Notes: a model not told the origin generated them from the letters alone. DNA of 64,000 nucleotides from an uncultured Sphingomonadaceae bacterium (GCA_938050045.1 CALLJS010000002.1:1-64000); one strand, 5' to 3'. Shown: positions 44,427-53,443, numbered from the stretch's first letter. Program-made: numbers and translations.

Positions 44427-45563
44427 TTATATATAATCATGCATTCTGATGCCGTCCCAATCATTGGACAGGCGCGCGGTACCCATGATTAATTTTACCA
44501 CCCTTTCCGATGTATTCTGAATTTGATAGTCGGCGGGGATGATATTGCTGCGGCCTTTGTGCAATGCGCTGACCAATTGAACAGCCTCTAATATCGCCTC
44601 GCTATTCAGGCCCGTTGCTATGATGCTACCAGTATCGATTGCTTCTGGCCGTTCAATAGCATCGCGTGGCGTTATCGCCGGAAAATTCAATAGGCTGGAT
44701 TCTTCGGCAATAGTGCCGCTATCGCTGATCGCGCAAAAACTGTTCATTTGTAGATGATTATAGTCATGAAAACCAAAAGGCTTCATATCTCTAATATTGG
44801 AGTGCAGCGATAGCCCATCGATGGCGTCAAGACGTTTGCGGGTGCGCGGATGGGTCGATAATATGATCGGATAATCATAGGTCTCTGCCAATCTATTTAG
44901 CGCATCCATAAGCTGCATTAAACGTTCTTTGCTATCGACATTTTCCTCGCGGTGCAAAGATGCGATAAAATATTGCTCTTTTTGCAGGGATAGGTCTGAT
45001 AAAATATCCGATGCCTCGATTTTGTTGCGGTAATGATCTAGCACTTCGCGCATGGGCGAGCCCGTTAAATAGATACGGCGATGCTCCATGCCCTCGCTCA
45101 GCAGATGACGGCGGGCATGTTCGGTATATACTAGATTAAAATCGCTGATATGATCGACCATTCGGCGGTTGGTTTCCTCTGGCACATTGCGATCAAAGCT
45201 GCGGTTGCCCGCTTCCATATGATAGACTGGGATTTTCATTCGCCGCGCCATTAATGCGGCTATCGCGCTATTGGTATCGCCCAAAATGAGGATCGCATCG
45301 GGGCGGTTATTTTGTAATTCTTTCTCTGTCTCAACCAATATTCCGCCCAAAACATGGCCCAAGGAGGATGTATCAACACCCATGAAATGATCGGGTTTGC
45401 GTACGCCCAAATCTTTGAAAAACACTTCATTCAATTCATAGTCCCAATTTTGGCCCGTATGAATGATGCGGTGGTTTACATGAGTATCCAGCCTATTCAT
45501 GACTCGCGACAGGCGGATAATCTCTGGCCGTGTACCCAAAATAGTGGTGATATTTAATGTCAT
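44427..45563 (-). CDS. UDP-N-acetyl sugar 2-epimerase (CapG/FnlC type)
   Basis: The 378-residue non-hydrolysing 2-epimerase has LGTRPEIIRLSRVM near 9-22, HTGQNWDYELNEVFF near 35-49 and AISDSGTIAEESSLL near 278-292. With the two genes upstream it completes the path from UDP-GlcNAc to UDP-N-acetyl-L-fucosamine, as CapG does in Staphylococcus and FnlC in E. coli. The alternative, a plain WecB making UDP-ManNAc, is less likely next to capE and capF. Confidence 0.88.
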   Translation of the reverse strand: MTLNITTILGTRPEIIRLSRVMNRLDTHVNHRIIHTGQNWDYELNEVFFKDLGVRKPDHFMGVDTSSLGHVLGGILVETEKELQNNRPDAILILGDTNSAIAALMARRMKIPVYHMEAGNRSFDRNVPEETNRRMVDHISDFNLVYTEHARRHLLSEGMEHRRIYLTGSPMREVLDHYRNKIEASDILSDLSLQKEQYFIASLHREENVDSKERLMQLMDALNRLAETYDYPIILSTHPRTRKRLDAIDGLSLHSNIRDMKPFGFHDYNHLQMNSFCAISDSGTIAEESSLLNFPAITPRDAIERPEAIDTGSIIATGLNSEAILEAVQLVSALHKGRSNIIPADYQIQNTSERVVKLIMGTARLSNDWDGIRMHDYI

Positions 45564-45573
45564 AATTTATATC

Positions 45574-46680
45574 TCAAACAGGATCAGCATATGTATCGGG
45601 GGTGTTGGGATCAAAAATGCTATGCGCCCAGAAAAATGTAATCACATCCTCATCCCCGATATTTTCAATATTATGCGTGTGTAATGGGATTTGGTCAATC
45701 GCTACTGGATTATCGCCCGACACATGAAATATATGCACTTCGTCGGTTAAGACTTTGCGGATGCGAATGATGGCCTCGCCCGATACGACTAAGAATCGCT
45801 CTACTAACCCCAGATGGAAATGATCGCCGCGTATTTTTCCAGGGGCAGTGGTTGATAAAAATGTATGGCTGGCATTGCCGCCCTTCGCGCTCTCAAACAG
45901 CTTGCCGCGATGGTCGGCATTAACTTTCATCGCCTTTGGATAATGATATGGAAAAGCGGCGCTGCGATAGCTGTTGAATAATGTTAAATCAAAAGCATCG
46001 GATAGATTGGGGAAGATGTTGTCTTGATAAAGGGTGTGAAAATGACTGAGCTTTTCAAATAAATCATGGATGCTCATATCGCGGCCTTTGGGCGCAATAT
46101 CACCCGTTTTTTCCGTCAATATCGCGTCAATCGCAATATCGGCGGCATCGCCAGCATGCAGCAGGCTAACGCGACCTTCTGAATTAATCTCTGGTCTCTT
46201 ATCATTCCACAGACAATCGATCAGCGTTGCCGTTACATTATTATAATATGGGCGCGCGCATTCGCCAAAGATATGCGGCAAAATTAAATTGGTATAGCGA
46301 TTGGCAAATTTTGATAATATTTCACCTGCGATACGCTTGGCATTGCCATAGGGCGTATCATGCGCGGCATGGCTGCTGTTGGCATAGACGATATGCGGGT
46401 TGATTTGGGCTGCTTGGCAAGCATCCACCAATTTTTGCGCTATCTCTGGATTGGCCGTTTCGACATTATCACCACGGTTTACGCCCGCATAATGTAAAAT
46501 CGCATCCACCCCTTTCAGACGTTCGGCTAAGCCATCATCAAAAGCAGCATGATCGATTTGCGTGATGGTATAGGGTTCGGACGCGCCATTAAAACGCGCA
46601 CCGCAATTTGCGGCATGCAGATGCGCCGCGCTGTGCCATCCCAGCAGCCCTTTAGTACCCGTGATGGCGATACGCTTCAT
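45574..46680 (-). CDS. UDP-N-acetyl-beta-L-fucosamine pathway reductase/epimerase (CapF/FnlB)
   Basis: From the ATG at 46680 (GGAA upstream; TAATG overlap with the capE stop) the 368-residue protein combines an N-terminal SDR domain (ITGTKGLLGWHSAAHLH; HYAGVNRGDN) and a C-terminal cupin (about 250-365; LFESAKGGNASHTFLSTTAPGKIRGDHFH with metal-binding His). This SDR-cupin fusion is unique to CapF-type enzymes, which epimerise and reduce the 4-keto sugar from CapE. An upstream ATG at 46692 lacks support. Confidence 0.92.
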   Translation of the reverse strand: MKRIAITGTKGLLGWHSAAHLHAANCGARFNGASEPYTITQIDHAAFDDGLAERLKGVDAILHYAGVNRGDNVETANPEIAQKLVDACQAAQINPHIVYANSSHAAHDTPYGNAKRIAGEILSKFANRYTNLILPHIFGECARPYYNNVTATLIDCLWNDKRPEINSEGRVSLLHAGDAADIAIDAILTEKTGDIAPKGRDMSIHDLFEKLSHFHTLYQDNIFPNLSDAFDLTLFNSYRSAAFPYHYPKAMKVNADHRGKLFESAKGGNASHTFLSTTAPGKIRGDHFHLGLVERFLVVSGEAIIRIRKVLTDEVHIFHVSGDNPVAIDQIPLHTHNIENIGDEDVITFFWAHSIFDPNTPDTYADPV

Positions 46681-47717
46681 TATGCGTTCCATGCCTTTAA
46701 TTCGGCTTGGATTTCGGGCAGGGCGAGCAATATATCTTTGACACCTTGGACATCGAGCTGTTGCGTATTATGGCTATGATAATCTTCCATAGGCCCTGTT
46801 TTTTCAACACCTTCAGAGAAATAGGCGCTGTAATGCAGATCGCGCGCATCTAGGCGCAAACGCCAATATTCATCCATATCCTGCGCGGTGGTAAGCTCTT
46901 GTAAGCTCGCCAATGTTTCATATAATTTTTCAGCATGACGCCAGCCGATGATTTTAACTTCATGATCGGGACGACCAAAAAGTTCGAGCAAGCCCGTCAC
47001 CAGATCTCCGATCGTGCTAGCGGCGGCTTTTTTGATGAATAAATCACCTTGCTGGGCCTGTTCAAAAGCAAAATTCACCAGCGCGACACTATCGCTGAGC
47101 GGCATTAAAAAGCGCGTCATTTGCGGCTCTGTAATCGTGATCGGAATCCCTTGCTTAATCTGGTTCACAAATAATGGAATGACCGAACCGCGCGAATACA
47201 TCACATTACCATAGCGCACACAGCTAATGGTGGTGTCGGCATCGGTGCCGATTTCGCGAGCGGCGGCTTGGACCAATTTTTCCATCATCGCTTTGGATAA
47301 GCCCATTGCATTAATCGGCATTACGGCTTTATCGGTGGATAGGCATACCAAGCTTTTCACCTGCTGTTCTATCGCGCTGCGAATGACATTTTCGCTGCCC
47401 AATATATTGGTACGCACCGCCTCTAATGGAAAAAATTCGCACGAGGGCACTTGCTTTAAGGCCGCTGCATGAAAGCAAGCATCAACGCCTTTCATAGCGC
47501 GGTCGACGCTGGTGCGATCGCGCACATCGCCAATGAAAAAACGCACGCGCGGATCGGTGATTTGATTGCGCAGCATATCTTGCTTTTCTTCGTCGCGGCT
47601 GAAAACGCGCACTTGCGAAACATTTTCTTTGAGCAACCCTTTGAGCATGGTTTTGCCAAAACTGCCAGTGCCACCTGTGATTAAAACCTTTGAAATAGCG
47701 GATGATAATTGGGCCAA
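46680..47717 (-). CDS. UDP-GlcNAc 4,6-dehydratase/5-epimerase (CapE/FnlA)
   Basis: The 345-residue extended SDR enzyme has the NAD loop ITGGTGSFGKTML near 13-25, FHAAALKQVPSCEFFP, and LSTDKAVMPINAMGLSKAMMEK near 125-146. In the usual Tyr-x3-Lys pair, Met replaces Tyr (MGLSK), the known hallmark of CapE/FnlA-type dehydratases. First gene of the capE-capF-capG-sugar transferase-glycosyltransferase leftward operon. Confidence 0.93.
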   Translation of the reverse strand: MAQLSSAISKVLITGGTGSFGKTMLKGLLKENVSQVRVFSRDEEKQDMLRNQITDPRVRFFIGDVRDRTSVDRAMKGVDACFHAAALKQVPSCEFFPLEAVRTNILGSENVIRSAIEQQVKSLVCLSTDKAVMPINAMGLSKAMMEKLVQAAAREIGTDADTTISCVRYGNVMYSRGSVIPLFVNQIKQGIPITITEPQMTRFLMPLSDSVALVNFAFEQAQQGDLFIKKAAASTIGDLVTGLLELFGRPDHEVKIIGWRHAEKLYETLASLQELTTAQDMDEYWRLRLDARDLHYSAYFSEGVEKTGPMEDYHSHNTQQLDVQGVKDILLALPEIQAELKAWNA

Positions 47718-48286
47718 AGCATTTCCTTAATATTTGCAAATATATAGCAAATCTATGCGATCATATGGTTAACAAAGCGTTAATTTGGTCACTATAAGTT
47801 TTACTATAACATTGTGTCCGATTTGCAACCATGCCGCTTGATATTATTATTTATAGAGCCGTTATGCGATGAGTAATTCCCAGTAATACAATAGAAACAT
47901 CGCCAAAGGCCTATGATATAAGCCAATGACGATGCCAGTTTTTGATATTATATACTTAAGAAGGGTCGGGTGCTTTCAACAAAGCATCTAACTCTCGTTC
48001 GGCTTTAATCCGTGCGATTTCATCCTGCGTCGCTTTTAAGCTAGCACCGTCAATTGTGGTGGCTGCTTGGCCCGCTGCATTTATGACAGATGCAATTTGA
48101 GTACCGCCGCCGCCTTTGGTATATTCTAATGTTAGCGGTTCGCCATAAGGGCCGAATGGCGATAAACTATCATGATCGACCCTATCCGCTGTGATCTATG
48201 TCACGGCTTAGAGAGATATAAGCGGTTATTCTGGCTTGATTAATGCGCATGGTTTTGCAACATAATATAGAGGATCTATTGAAGCT
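47718..48286. other. Intergenic region with a gene fragment
   Basis: These 569 bases separate the capE operon from the Crp/Fnr gene, pointing away from each other. The half next to capE (47718-47955) is AT-rich without features I recognise and must hold the capE promoter. The half from 47956 to 48195 is a protein-coding remnant listed separately. Confidence 0.5.
47956..48195 (-). pseudogene. 3' fragment of an unrecognised gene
   Basis: About 79 open codons run to a TAA at 47956, with protein-like content: SPFGPYGEPLTLEYTKGG, then QIASVINAAGQAATTIDG and an acidic helix ending DALLKAPDPS. No start codon lies in the frame and a stop closes it at 48196-48198. Core-like composition suggests the C-terminal end of a lost resident gene. 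Family unknown. Confidence 0.5.
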
Positions 48287-48952
48287 ATGGGGCAGAATAT
48301 GGATAATGAAGAATGTATCGCTGCTCTGGCGGCTTATTTAGAATGCCCAACGGATGCAGCAGAGCAGCTCAATGCAAAAATGACCCTCAAAAAATTTACC
48401 CATAAAGAAATATTGCTACATCAGGGCGATATGAATGATCAAATTTGGTTGATATTGGATGGCAATGCGCAATTACAGGCGATAGGGTTTGATGGTCGCG
48501 TGACATTGCTAACCGCCCAAGGGGCTGGCGAGGTAATCGGGGCTTTTCCCAATGCGCTGCAAAGCAATGTGGATGTCAAAATATATGGCCATCTCTCTGC
48601 TTTGCAAATTTCGGCCGAAAATTTGAAGGCCATTATGGATGAATATCCCAGCGTGGGGCTTGGCCTGTCCAAAATTTTTGGCAATCAATATCATATCATT
48701 ATCAATCGTCTGGCCATGCATGTCACGCTGACGGCTGATGGGCGTGTACATGCTGAATTGCTCCGATTAGCGAAGGACAATGATTTCATTAAACCTTTTC
48801 CCGTCATCACGGCCGTGGGTCTGATGGCGCAAACTTCTCGGGAAACGGCATCGCGTGCTATTGCCAAATTACGGCGGCGCGGCATTATTGAAAAAAATGG
48901 ACAAGATTTGCACATCCTATCGCGCACTATGCTAGAGGATTTGGTGATATAG
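48287..48952 (+). CDS. Crp/Fnr-family transcriptional regulator
   Basis: The 221-residue protein has an N-terminal cyclic-nucleotide-type beta-roll (about 25-115; ILLHQGDMNDQIWLILDGNAQL) and a C-terminal winged HTH (about 150-215; VGLMAQTSRETASRAIAKLRRRGII). The roll lacks clear cNMP-contact residues (GEx..RSA), and there are no Cys for an Fe-S cluster, so its signal is unknown. A second ATG at 48299 also has a ribosome site. It is convergent with the TPR-SLOG gene and may control it or the glycan genes. Confidence 0.88.
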   Translation: MGQNMDNEECIAALAAYLECPTDAAEQLNAKMTLKKFTHKEILLHQGDMNDQIWLILDGNAQLQAIGFDGRVTLLTAQGAGEVIGAFPNALQSNVDVKIYGHLSALQISAENLKAIMDEYPSVGLGLSKIFGNQYHIIINRLAMHVTLTADGRVHAELLRLAKDNDFIKPFPVITAVGLMAQTSRETASRAIAKLRRRGIIEKNGQDLHILSRTMLEDLVI

Positions 48953-48964
48953 CGCGCTAATTGG

Positions 48965-50434
48965 CTATAAAATGCGCCATAAGGACTGCATCCCCCATAG
49001 TGTTTTTAGCGCACCAAATTCCTCGATACTCTGGGCAATATTGGCAAATTCAAACGCCATAGCGCTGTTATAATCGCAGCTAATGCCATGCGGTTTTGAG
49101 ATAGAAGCAATGGCTTTTGCGCGCCCTATCATATCGGCGGTGGGAATATTCATTATATCGAAAATACAGCCAATTTTGCAGGCCTCATTCATGAAGTTTT
49201 GGGCTATTTGATAGGCTAATTCTATATCATCACCCACCCAATAATGGCCTTCATCATGTGCGTTCCAGGCCGAATCAGCCATTTTCAGCCTATTTGGCGA
49301 TGCGCCGTCTAACCATAATAATATTTGTAATTTCTTGCCATCACCATCGTTGGAAAATTCTCCCATATCGCCATCCAAACGGGCCGTTTCTAATGGGGTT
49401 ATGTCATATTCTTTATTCTGCCATGCTGCTAATTCGGGGCGCAATTTTTCGCCTTTGCTTTTGATAGTGAGTGCCTTTGCGGAGCTGCGTAAATTGCGGG
49501 CATTGCGCAGTACATGGCCCATCGCTATTTTGTCCGCCATCGCAACGGCAAGATGGTGCGGTGGATTATCCAAACCCATTTCTACCACATTGTCGGCTTG
49601 CGCGATGATGCTATGAAAATCTTTAACCCAATTCTCGCCAAATGGAGCGATCGATAATTGACAAAATTCGTCAATTGGAAACGGTAAAATAATATGTAAT
49701 TCAGCCAGTGGATTATGGATTTCACGAAAGCGCAAAAAAGATTGCGCGCACAAAATATCGCTGCCTGCGGCTAGCGATCCGCAGAAAAAGCTGGGCTTTA
49801 TATTTTTGATATAGCTATCAATATCTGATGCTATGGCGTCATTTTTTAAGCGAATAATCCCGCTATAATGGACGCTACATGGCGGGCGGTGACGCTCCAA
49901 CCAAGCATAATTTTTACCTTGTTCGGCCAATATGATCTCAAATTGACCGATAGTGGCGGCATGATCCTCCCAAGCGTTGGGAAGCTTTGCAATGGCCTCA
50001 GCCAAAAAAGCCCTTGCTTTGATTTCGTCGCCCATCAATAATAAAGCCTCGGCATGGGTTGCGCAGCGCCAATAGGCATTTTCACCCTCGTCAGGATTGT
50101 TTTGGATTAGAGCGATAGCCTGGGATGCCAATATGTTTGCACGCTGTGGCTTGCCGCCCAAAAGCGCAAGCGATGCGGCATTAACCAGCGGATAGCTGTC
50201 GGCCTTGATGTTAGCGGCTTGTTCATAGGCATTAGCGGCTTGTTGATAAAATTGCATTGCCTCGGCGGCTTGATGCGATCTTTGCGCTGCCTTTGCTCTA
50301 TCTTTTAATAATCGGCCCTTGAGAGTGAGCGTTTTTGGATCGGCTTCATCCCAAGATGATTGTGCAAATAAATCCCAAGCCCGCGCAGGAGAACCTGAAC
50401 GGGCGAGGGAGAGGATTTGTAATAATGTGGTCAT
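48965..50434 (-). CDS. TPR protein with SLOG-like domain
   Basis: The N-terminal part (about 30-180) is tetratricopeptide-like. The middle (about 190-320) resembles a SLOG-type Rossmann domain in order and wording: FFCGSLAAGSDILCAQ at 216-231, ELHIILPFP at 245-253 and a Trp-containing helix (W269). Similar TPR-SLOG proteins accompany adenylate cyclases or TIR genes and are proposed sensors of nucleotide signals. The C-terminal 150 residues are unrecognised. It starts 5 bases after the secreted-protein gene, so it is the third gene of the TIR operon. Confidence 0.65.
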   Translation of the reverse strand: MTTLLQILSLARSGSPARAWDLFAQSSWDEADPKTLTLKGRLLKDRAKAAQRSHQAAEAMQFYQQAANAYEQAANIKADSYPLVNAASLALLGGKPQRANILASQAIALIQNNPDEGENAYWRCATHAEALLLMGDEIKARAFLAEAIAKLPNAWEDHAATIGQFEIILAEQGKNYAWLERHRPPCSVHYSGIIRLKNDAIASDIDSYIKNIKPSFFCGSLAAGSDILCAQSFLRFREIHNPLAELHIILPFPIDEFCQLSIAPFGENWVKDFHSIIAQADNVVEMGLDNPPHHLAVAMADKIAMGHVLRNARNLRSSAKALTIKSKGEKLRPELAAWQNKEYDITPLETARLDGDMGEFSNDGDGKKLQILLWLDGASPNRLKMADSAWNAHDEGHYWVGDDIELAYQIAQNFMNEACKIGCIFDIMNIPTADMIGRAKAIASISKPHGISCDYNSAMAFEFANIAQSIEEFGALKTLWGMQSLWRIL

Positions 50435-50439
50435 AGTAT

Positions 50440-51339
50440 TTATGGATTATTTCCCCATCCATTACCTGTGTCAGGGTCAATTATTATTGGGATGACTTCA
50501 TCTCGTTGGAAGGTGCAATTTATAACCTTATCTTTGCAAATAAATAAGTTAAAATTTATTGAGTAATCGACATCTTTATCATTTTCGGTCATTGGTTTTC
50601 CATCCCAATTATAAAAATAATTTTCGACATAGAGACCTTGGATCCCGTCAATGTTAGAAGGTCGTGCATTAAAAAATGATAGATTGGGAGCTTTTACGCC
50701 ACTATTTACATCGCAACTATTATTTGGAATACAAGGATGGAGATTATACGGATCATCAAAAGCACCAAATGGTGTGAATGATAATGGTGTGTCATCGTTA
50801 AATTTAATATTAGCATTGTCTATAACAATATATATTTTCTGTTTCGATCCAAATTTTAGACCTTCAAATCCATAACGAATAGATTTATATTTGCTGCCTT
50901 TTTTTGGGGTGAATACACCGCACATCTCTCTGTCTGGTTTATTTTTCTTTAAGAATTTCACGGCACATTTTAGGTTATCTAATGCAACTGGAGGGCTTTT
51001 ACCTTTTGTATTGTCTCCAGCTTTATCGGTTTTAATATTTGAGTTGATATGAAAGTAAGCGTGACGCGCTATAAATTCACCTTTACTACTTTTCTTAAAT
51101 TTAAGATATATTACAGCAAAAAATTTTGGATTAAAATCCTTAAGTTTGTTTTCATCTCTCTCAATAATAAGGCATTCGGCAGCCGATTTTCTTGGATTAC
51201 ACCCGTAACCTGAATAAAGCCCTGTCACTGTTAATGACGGCGATGCACTATTTATAGTTTCGAGTTCTGATGCGCGAAGGTGGTTAGCATTATTAAACGC
51301 GAATATAGTATATAATAGTCCGATAATAATTTTCTTCAT
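50440..51339 (-). CDS. Secreted protein of unknown function
   Basis: The 299-residue product has a signal peptide (about 1-24, ending LRASE) and a Lys/Asn-rich mature part with seven Cys. The composition is more AT-rich than its neighbours. No family is recognised. It lies 5 bases after the TIR gene's stop and 5 bases before the TPR-SLOG gene, so the three are one transcript and it may be an exported partner. Confidence 0.7.
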   Translation of the reverse strand: MKKIIIGLLYTIFAFNNANHLRASELETINSASPSLTVTGLYSGYGCNPRKSAAECLIIERDENKLKDFNPKFFAVIYLKFKKSSKGEFIARHAYFHINSNIKTDKAGDNTKGKSPPVALDNLKCAVKFLKKNKPDREMCGVFTPKKGSKYKSIRYGFEGLKFGSKQKIYIVIDNANIKFNDDTPLSFTPFGAFDDPYNLHPCIPNNSCDVNSGVKAPNLSFFNARPSNIDGIQGLYVENYFYNWDGKPMTENDKDVDYSINFNLFICKDKVINCTFQRDEVIPIIIDPDTGNGWGNNP

Positions 51340-51344
51340 TTCAC

Positions 51345-53099
51345 TTATTCCTCTATCGCAACTAGGTTTTTCATGCGGCGAACAGGATCACCTTTGTCGC
51401 CAGTAGCTGCTGTTTTATATAAACTTTCTGCAGTTTTTTGATGGCTCTGCCATCTATTGATAGATGTTTTGCGTTTGATATTGGCAAGCAGCATTTCCGT
51501 TCTAATCTGAATCGCTATGATATGCTGATTTTCTGGCATTTTTTTCACCAATTCTTCTAAGTCTTCCACAACTTTTTCTAAGATAATGATGGCATTTTGT
51601 GTTTTTGCGCGTGCATTTTCAATTTCCGCTTTGCCGATTTGCGGCCAAGTTTTTCGAAATAATAACCGCGCATCATCGGGTCGTTCTATTAAGAGCTTTG
51701 ATATAATTACTTCTTCTTCATTTCTGTGCGCATAGGCAGCATCATATTGCTTATTGCGAAATAATACATCGGCCATCCAACCGTGGCGATTGGCCAAAGC
51801 CATAGAATTTACTATATTATTTGGGTCTTTTTCTACGGCTTGTTTTTCATATTCTATGGATTTTGCACAGAGAGAAATAGCCGATTCCTTATCGTGCTCT
51901 TGGGCAACGGATAATTCGCACATATTGCCATTAGAATAACCAAGCTCCATCAAAGCGCGGATCGTATGAGGTTCGACTGTATGCAACCTCTGCGCTAGAC
52001 TGAGATAATTTTTCCAATAGGTCTCAGTTTTGGGATAATCATTATTTTGCCAAGCCGTATAGCCCATCCAATATTCGCTTTGCGCATGATCGAAAATACG
52101 ATCTGGATTAGCAGGGTCGCGCTCCAAATGTTCAGCGGTAAATCGATGCGCTTGTGCAAATGGTTCTAATGCAGCCTCCAGATCGCCGCGCTTTTCATGG
52201 TCTTCGCCAAGGGCGCGCAATGTCTCCGCGACCAAGCTCACACTATCATCATCCAAATTGCTAAGATCGCCTTGTGAAGTGAAATATTCTAACGCTTTTT
52301 GATTGACTCCAGTCATTACGCGCAAAGTGCTGGCACCCTTTAATTCGTTTCGTAAATCGCGCAGCATAAAGATAATAAGCGTTTCGGCTTGCTCTTGCTG
52401 ATACTGCGCTTCTTGGCGTGATTGGATGGCGTATGCGGTCATTAAAGCCATTATTATCATAGCAATTCCCGATAAAAGTGTGATTATCGTCACACGTTTT
52501 AACTTTCTTTGCGCATCGCGTTGAATAAGGGCATCTAATGACATCTGGGCGATGCCAGCTATTAATTTGAGCAAACCCAATTTCCAACCATCGCCCTCTG
52601 CGCGTAGATCAGCGGCGAGTGGTTCGCGACCATATTCTAATAAGGGTTTTGGAAAAGATTGCTCAGGTTCGCCAGCGATAAGGGCTGCCAGAATGGGCTT
52701 GTCTGGATGGAGTTCGCGAAACAAGGTAATTTCTTGGGCAACCCAAGGTGATTTTCGCGCCTCGGGCGAGCATAATATTATCAGAGCAGAAGATTGTCCG
52801 AGCGCTTGTTTGACCGATTTGGATAAATCATCGCCAGCGGGTAAATCTTCTCTGTCGCGGAAAATGGGGCCAATTTTTCCATTATCATTACCATGTAAAG
52901 TGCGCAATGATTTGGGCAGGCGATAGGTTTCAAGGGCGTTGTGCAGCTTTTTTGCAACGACAGAATCAGCATGGCTGTAGCTGATGAAAGCTCCAAAATT
53001 GGAGGATAATTGCCCCTCTATATTAATAATATGACCCTCCTCCCAAAGAAATAATATTAATGTAAAGTCGAATCTTACATATTTACAATCATGTAACAA
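51345..53099 (-). CDS. TIR-TM-TPR membrane protein
   Basis: From the TTG at 53099 the product has 584 residues. A TIR domain (about 36-140) has FISYSHAD at 38-45, LPAGDDL at 86-92 and a candidate catalytic Glu in SPWVAQE (E123). A membrane segment follows at about 203-225, then a TPR-rich C-terminus (260-570). The start is uncertain: the TTG has no ribosome site, while a strong one (GGGAGGAGGG) sits 7 bases before an in-frame ATT at 53027, which would begin the protein just ahead of the TIR domain. TIR domains are often NAD-cleaving immune effectors; here it would act at the membrane. Confidence 0.8.
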   Translation of the reverse strand: MLHDCKYVRFDFTLILFLWEEGHIINIEGQLSSNFGAFISYSHADSVVAKKLHNALETYRLPKSLRTLHGNDNGKIGPIFRDREDLPAGDDLSKSVKQALGQSSALIILCSPEARKSPWVAQEITLFRELHPDKPILAALIAGEPEQSFPKPLLEYGREPLAADLRAEGDGWKLGLLKLIAGIAQMSLDALIQRDAQRKLKRVTIITLLSGIAMIIMALMTAYAIQSRQEAQYQQEQAETLIIFMLRDLRNELKGASTLRVMTGVNQKALEYFTSQGDLSNLDDDSVSLVAETLRALGEDHEKRGDLEAALEPFAQAHRFTAEHLERDPANPDRIFDHAQSEYWMGYTAWQNNDYPKTETYWKNYLSLAQRLHTVEPHTIRALMELGYSNGNMCELSVAQEHDKESAISLCAKSIEYEKQAVEKDPNNIVNSMALANRHGWMADVLFRNKQYDAAYAHRNEEEVIISKLLIERPDDARLLFRKTWPQIGKAEIENARAKTQNAIIILEKVVEDLEELVKKMPENQHIIAIQIRTEMLLANIKRKTSINRWQSHQKTAESLYKTAATGDKGDPVRRMKNLVAIEE

Positions 53100-53106
53100 G
53101 ATAGTG

Positions 53107-53192
53107 GCTTTAGGGCCAGTAGTTTTAGGCCCAATAGTTTAGGCTCAATAGTTTAGGCTCAATATTCTAGGCTCAGTTGCTTTAGGTTTAGT
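53107..53192. repeat. Tandem repeat, about six 14-15-base units
   Basis: Six adjacent units of the pattern GTTTAGGCTCAATA (14 bases, with 15-base variants at the left) run from 53107 to 53192. The two middle units are identical; the outer ones drift. It directly follows the truncated GIY-YIG remnant. Too short and unspaced for a CRISPR array. Confidence 0.8.
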
Positions 53193-53198
53193 GGCTAT

Positions 53199-53342
53199 TC
53201 AGACCAATATAATAGGCAATCGCGTTGCAGTATATCCGCCCTTTCCTAATTTATGTTGGGCGATGCGTGTTTCTAAATTATCTGTATGACCTAAGTAATA
53301 ATGCTCATCAGAACAGCGTAACATAGAGGTCCAAAATGCCAT
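53199..53342 (-). pseudogene. Truncated GIY-YIG (UPF0213-type) nuclease gene
   Basis: The 47-codon frame is the N-terminal half of a small GIY-YIG protein: FWTSMLRCSDEHYYLGHTDNLETRIAQHK and GGYTATRLPIILV. The family has about 90 residues, with a catalytic Glu in the lost half. A TGA replaces the usual Trp codon region, and the tandem repeat begins 7 bases later. Probably decayed. Confidence 0.7.
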
Positions 53343-53412
53343 TGCATGACTCCAGCTATTTTATATGTGTTGGCAAGCTGTGGCATTATTAACGCGGATA
53401 TTCATCCTTATC

Positions 53413-53443
53413 ATCCTTTGACAAGCTCAGGACGAACGGAAGG
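53413..53443. repeat. Dispersed extragenic repeat copy
   Basis: The core TTTGACAAGCTCAGGACGAA followed by CGG is the widely seen dispersed repeat whose usual form reads CCTTCGACAAGCTCAGGACG in sphingomonads and other proteobacteria. Only one copy is visible in this window. Such repeats often occur in pairs forming hairpins; no second arm lies next to it here. Confidence 0.55.

Noticed and set aside
53107-53192. CRISPR array
   Set aside because: Units are only 14-15 bases with no spacers between them, and no cas gene is present.
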